This document shows positions 60,451 to 64,000 of a DNA stretch of 64,000 nt, piece by piece (position 1 is the first letter of the stretch; every line of letters begins with the position of its first letter). Below the pieces are notes generated by a model. The model did no database searches. It was not told the origin of the DNA and was given only the letters and a program-made list of their open reading frames with translations. The stretch lies in contig NZ_NEVS01000001.1 in the NCBI RefSeq assembly GCF_002261215.1, forward strand, positions 186,001 to 250,000. Direction: 5' to 3'. The position numbers and the translations under genes were made by a program. Source of the stretch: Bordetella genomosp. 11 (lineage in GTDB: Bacteria > Pseudomonadota > Gammaproteobacteria > Burkholderiales > Burkholderiaceae_B).

Positions 60451-61333
60451 GAATAAAGCGCTAGATTCGCGTGGCCTCGAATTGTTCCTGGCGGTGGCGG
60501 ATACCTTGAGCTTCCGTCAGGCGGCGGAACGCCTGCATATTTCGCAGCCGCCGTTGAGCCGGGCGATACGCCAGCTGGAGGACCGGTTGGGGACGCCGCT
60601 TTTCCTGCGCGATACCCGATCGGTGCGGCTGACGGCGGCGGGCGAACGCCTGCTGCCTTATGCCCGCAAGATCATGTCGCTGCTGGCGCAGGCGCAGGCC
60701 AGCGTGGCGGCGCCGGTCTTGCCCACCCGCCTGCGGCTGGGTATGACGACCGCGGTGGAGCCGCCGTGGTTTCGCGGGCTTGTGGCGCGCATCGAAGCGT
60801 CGGGGCGTTTCGATACGGTGATCGTGGTGTCCGATACCTCGCCCAGGCTGGTGCGGCGATTGCGCGCCCGCCAGCTGGATGCCGCGCTGATCGCGCTGCC
60901 TACCGAGACCGAAGGCCTGGCCGTCACCGTGCTGGACCGCCAGTCCATGGTGGTCGCCCTGTCCAGCGCGCATCGCCTGGCCCGGCGCAGGACCCTGTCA
61001 TTGGCCGATCTTGCCCGGGAAAGGCTATTCATGTTCGAACGCGCGCGCCAGCCTGCATTCTTCGACCATTGCCATGCGGTGTTCCGCCGCCATGGTTTCG
61101 AGCCGCGCACGCTGCGCGAACCCGCCGATCACCATGTCCTGCTGGCGGGCGTGGCCGACGGCGCCGCGTTTGCCTTGTTGCCGCGCTCTTTCACATCCTT
61201 GAAGCGTGCCGGCGTCAGCTACCGGCCGCTGAAGGAAGGGGAAGAGCTCGCGGTATCGGTGGGGCTGGCCACGCAGGAGGACCGCGCCGGGCTGCGGGTT
61301 CTGCTGTCCCGATACGCGTCCGGCCGGCGTTGA
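60449..61333 (+). CDS. LysR-family transcriptional regulator
   Basis: 294 residues. Helix-turn-helix LELFLAVADTLSFRQAAERLHISQPPLSRAIRQLEDRLGTPLF at 10-52, then the two-lobed effector domain beginning near 90. RLRLGMTTAVEPP and ARLVRRLRARQLDAALIALPTE are typical. No clear ribosome site precedes the ATG; a LysR box covers it. Probably controls the CMD gene and perhaps the whole acid cluster. Confidence 0.92.
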   Translation: MNKALDSRGLELFLAVADTLSFRQAAERLHISQPPLSRAIRQLEDRLGTPLFLRDTRSVRLTAAGERLLPYARKIMSLLAQAQASVAAPVLPTRLRLGMTTAVEPPWFRGLVARIEASGRFDTVIVVSDTSPRLVRRLRARQLDAALIALPTETEGLAVTVLDRQSMVVALSSAHRLARRRTLSLADLARERLFMFERARQPAFFDHCHAVFRRHGFEPRTLREPADHHVLLAGVADGAAFALLPRSFTSLKRAGVSYRPLKEGEELAVSVGLATQEDRAGLRVLLSRYASGRR

Positions 61334-61369
61334 TCGACGCGCGCGATCCGCTGCGTGGGCGCGCCAGGG

Positions 61370-62092
61370 TCAATCCAGTCCGAAGGCCTCGCGCAGGGCC
61401 AGCTGGCCGGGCGGCGTGACGGTTACCGCGCGTCCGCCCGGCGCGCGGCGCATCCACCCCTGCGTAAAGCAGCAGTGGCAGAGCGCGGCGCCCAGCGCGC
61501 CGCCGATGTGCGGGCGCCGTTCGCTCCAGTCCAGGCAGGGCCGGCAGAAGACCCGTCCGGATGTTTTGTGGCCCGCCCGCGCGGCGGCCGCTTCCAGGTC
61601 CACGCCCAGGCCGCGCAGGAACGATGCGCCGTCGGCGGTCAGCACGCCGCCGTCGGGCGAGAGCTCGACATGGCCGCGCGCCACCAGGCGGTCGGCCATC
61701 GCCACGGCGATTTCCCCCGCCAGATGGTCGTAGCAGGTGCGGGCGTAGCGCAGCGCGGCGTCGCGCGGGCCGACGCGCGGCGGCGAAGGGCGGGTCGCCG
61801 CCTCCGGACCGCGCAGCTCGCTGGCCACGGCCATCATGCCTTCCACCATGCGTGCCACCGCCGGGGAAGCCAGCCGGTGGTAGCGATGGCGGCCCTGGCG
61901 TTCCACCACGATCAACCCCGCATCGACGAGCCGTGCCAAATGGCCGCTGGCGGTCTGCGGCGTAATGCCCGCGACACGCGCCAGCTCGGTCGCGGTCAGG
62001 GCGCGGCCGTCCATCAGCGCGGTGAGCATGCCGGCGCGCGCCAGGTCGCCGATCAGCGCGGCCGTGCGGGCGAGCATGGAATGGTTGGACAT
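61370..62092 (-). CDS. ArsR-type winged-helix regulator with Cys-rich C-terminus
   Basis: 240 residues from ATG 62092, with AGGAG upstream. Helix-turn-helix LTATELARVAGITPQTASGHLARLVDAGLIVVERQGRHRYHRLA at about 33-75. The C-terminal 60 residues hold CRPCLDWSERRPHIGGALGAALCHCCF, a CxxC and CxCC-type cluster that may bind metal or sense redox. Divergent from an MFS exporter. Confidence 0.88.
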   Translation of the reverse strand: MSNHSMLARTAALIGDLARAGMLTALMDGRALTATELARVAGITPQTASGHLARLVDAGLIVVERQGRHRYHRLASPAVARMVEGMMAVASELRGPEAATRPSPPRVGPRDAALRYARTCYDHLAGEIAVAMADRLVARGHVELSPDGGVLTADGASFLRGLGVDLEAAAARAGHKTSGRVFCRPCLDWSERRPHIGGALGAALCHCCFTQGWMRRAPGGRAVTVTPPGQLALREAFGLD

Positions 62093-62328
62093 CGGGAACT
62101 CCTCGGGCCTGGAAGCGCGCGTCGCGTCGACAGGCCCTCCGCATCGAAACGATGCTAGCACCGTGCCGGTGCCGGTGTTACGGCGCGCGCCGAACTGTCG
62201 GGCGCCGCGGACCGGCCCCGTTTTGGCAGGAAAAGAAGGTTTGTTGTCGCACGCGCGCGCGGCCCGGCCGATAGTCTTGCTCGTGGGCGGCGCCATGCCG
62301 GCGCCGGCATGAACGGAACGCTTCCACG

Positions 62329-63561
62329 ATGTCCACGACCGCTCTCCGGGGCGCGCGCAACGCCCGCGTCCTGGCGATGTGCCAGGGGCTGTATACCTGC
62401 GCGATATCCATCGACCTGACGCTGACCGGCTTGACGGGCTACCAATTGGCGCCGGACAAGGCGCTGGCCACCCTGCCCTTCGCCCTGATCACGGTAGCCG
62501 GCGCGGTGACGACCTGGTTCGCGTCCTTCCTGTTGCAGCGCTGGGGGCGGCGCGCGGGATTCGTGTTCGGCGCCTTGACCGGCGGCGCGGGCGGGCTGGT
62601 GTCCGTCTGGGCCGTTTTCCACGGCGATTTCTGGGCGTTCTGCTGCGGTACCGCGGCCGTGGGCGTCTTCCAGGCTTTCGCCCAGTACTACCGGCTGGCA
62701 GCGGCCGACGCCGTCGGCGACGCCGCCAAGAGCCGCGCGATTTCCATGGTGCTGGCAGGGGGTGTCGTGGCGGCCATCCTGGGCCCGGCGCTGGCGGCCT
62801 GGGCCAAGGATCTGTTTCCCGCGGCGCTGTTCGCGGGGGCCTATCTGATGGTCGCGTTGCTGGGCGGTGCATCGGCGGCGATCCTGTTGCTGGGGTACCG
62901 GGACGCGCCGACGGCCGATGCGGCCGGCACGCGGGCCGGCACGGACGCGGCCGCCCCGCCGGCGCGGCCGTTGGCGGAGATCGCGCGCCAACCGGTGTTC
63001 GTGGCCGCCGTGGCCAATAACGTGGTCGGCTCCGTGTCCATGATGGCCGTCATGACGGCGGCGCCGCTGGCGGCCGTGGCCTGTTCGCACACGATGGACC
63101 AGGGGGCCGGCATCATCCAGTGGCACCTGGTGGGTATGTACGCCCCCTCGTTCTTCGCCGGCGCGCTGATCGCGCGCGCCGGGTTGGCGCCGGTGCTGTA
63201 TGCCGGCATGGCGCTGAACGTCATCAGCGCGCTGGCCGCCATGGCGTCCACCAGCCTGGCCGCGTTCCACGTCTCGCTGTTCGCGCTGGGCGTGGGCTGG
63301 AATTTCATGTTCGTGGGCGGGACCACGCTGCTGGCGCGCTCCTATCGTCCGGCCGAACGCGCCGCCACCCAGGGCTGCGCGGAGTTGCTGCGCTATATCG
63401 CGACGGCGTTGGCCACGCTGGCGGCGGGGCCGGCGCTGGACCGATTCGGCTGGTTCGCCCTGAATGCCGCTATGCTGCCGGTGATCGCGCTGGCCACCGG
63501 CATGACCTTGTGGTGGCATATGGCGACGCGGCGGGTCCGCGCGGCAGGAGTGGCGGCGTGA
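62329..63561 (+). CDS. MFS transporter
   Basis: 410 residues and 12 probable helices. SFLLQRWGRRAGFVFGALTGGAG is a motif A-like loop. AQYYRLAAADAVGDAAKSRAISMVLAGGVVAAILGPAL follows in the second pair of helices. Divergent from the ArsR-type regulator, which likely controls it. The GlxA-type gene follows 15 bp on. Substrate unknown. Confidence 0.85.
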   Translation: MSTTALRGARNARVLAMCQGLYTCAISIDLTLTGLTGYQLAPDKALATLPFALITVAGAVTTWFASFLLQRWGRRAGFVFGALTGGAGGLVSVWAVFHGDFWAFCCGTAAVGVFQAFAQYYRLAAADAVGDAAKSRAISMVLAGGVVAAILGPALAAWAKDLFPAALFAGAYLMVALLGGASAAILLLGYRDAPTADAAGTRAGTDAAAPPARPLAEIARQPVFVAAVANNVVGSVSMMAVMTAAPLAAVACSHTMDQGAGIIQWHLVGMYAPSFFAGALIARAGLAPVLYAGMALNVISALAAMASTSLAAFHVSLFALGVGWNFMFVGGTTLLARSYRPAERAATQGCAELLRYIATALATLAAGPALDRFGWFALNAAMLPVIALATGMTLWWHMATRRVRAAGVAA

Positions 63562-63576
63562 CGGAATCGAGGAAAA

Positions 63577-64000
63577 ATGACAGGCGATAGGCAGGACCCG
63601 AATGACGATGCATGGCCGGCGGATCGCCGCCTGGTGGTGATGCTGAGCTACCGTGGCGCGAACCTGCTGGATATCTCCGGCCCGGTGCAGGCGTTCGAGA
63701 CCGCCGCAAGACAGGCGGTGGCATCCGGCGAATGGGCCGCCGCGCCTTACCGGACCGTCGTCGCGTCGGAGACCGGCGGACCGGTATTGACGGGCGCGGG
63801 GGTCGCGATCGACACCGTGCCGCTGGCCGCGCTGGACGGACGCGACATCGACACGCTGATCGCGCCGGGCGGCAGCCCGGACGGCCAGCCCGTGGCGGAA
63901 CCCGCCCTGGTCCGCTGGATCGCTGGCCGGGCCGCGGCGGCCCGCCGGGTTTGCTCGGTGTGCACCGGCACCTTTCTTCTGGCCGAAGCCGGCCTGCTGC
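63577..64000 (+). CDS. GlxA-type AraC-family regulator, N-terminal part
   Basis: 141 residues are in the window; the gene continues beyond the right edge. GAGGAAAA precedes ATG 63577. RRLVVMLSYRGANLLDISGPVQAFETA opens a DJ-1/PfpI domain and VCSVCTGTFLLAEAGLL is its nucleophile-elbow region, the pattern of GlxA regulators that then carry a C-terminal AraC DNA-binding domain (not visible here). May be co-transcribed with the MFS gene. Confidence 0.85.
   Translation, partial: MTGDRQDPNDDAWPADRRLVVMLSYRGANLLDISGPVQAFETAARQAVASGEWAAAPYRTVVASETGGPVLTGAGVAIDTVPLAALDGRDIDTLIAPGGSPDGQPVAEPALVRWIAGRAAAARRVCSVCTGTFLLAEAGLL

Overview
The window is GC-rich chromosomal DNA, densely packed with genes, from a betaproteobacterium. 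It most likely comes from the Alcaligenaceae (Bordetella or a close relative). The support is three Bug-type/TRAP solute-binding proteins, the ctaC-ctaD...ctaE-SURF1-ctaA-ctaB-sco gene order, PhaM, DUF3717 and DUF2970 families, and a CIRCE-controlled rpoH. The genus is inferred from gene content and was not checked by a search.

Layout. 1-3 kb: 5' part of gltB (glutamate synthase) preceded by a RAYT-type transposase relative that has lost its catalytic residues. 3-5.8 kb: glutathione-dependent formaldehyde oxidation (frmA, fghA) and a small membrane protein. 6-7.15 kb: rpoH with a perfect CIRCE operator and a hairpin-rich 3' region. 7.2-10.8 kb: a CpdA-like phosphodiesterase divergent from a Na+/H+ antiporter with a cyclic-nucleotide-binding-like tail. 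10.9-17 kb: LacI-type regulator, TRAP transporter and IlvD/Edd dehydratase, a sugar-acid uptake and catabolism unit. 17-20.3 kb: an accessory segment with a secreted metzincin protease, two tandem paralogous small secreted proteins and an LPX leucine-rich-repeat protein that looks like a type III effector. 20.4-21.2 kb: NUDIX hydrolase.

21.5-30.5 kb: the aa3 cytochrome c oxidase locus with heme A synthesis and copper-delivery genes, lacking ctaG/cox11 at its expected place. 30.6-40.2 kb: envelope and amino-sugar genes (glycine-zipper protein, PhaM, glmU, DHA2 exporter, ugd, glycosyltransferase, Lrp-type regulator, glmS). 40.2-43.5 kb: DUF305, beta-propeller, ECF sigma and anti-sigma operon. 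43.7-54 kb: mostly single genes (hydrolase, MOSC-reductase fusion, DUF4142 lipoprotein, diguanylate cyclase, DUF2242 lipoprotein, ELM1-like protein, VOC protein, MHS transporter, DUF427).

54-60.4 kb: a carboxylic-acid catabolic cluster (two Bug receptors, PEP-mutase/isocitrate-lyase-type lyase, LeuD- and LeuC-type hydratase subunits, GntR/UTRA regulator, carboxymuconolactone-decarboxylase-like protein) with a divergent LysR. 60.4-64 kb: LysR, ArsR-type regulator, MFS exporter and the start of a GlxA-type regulator.

The most unusual parts are the 17-20.3 kb secreted-protein segment, the hydratase-lyase cluster, the structured RNA region after rpoH, and the RAYT gene without catalytic residues. 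I saw no rRNA, tRNA or CRISPR array.
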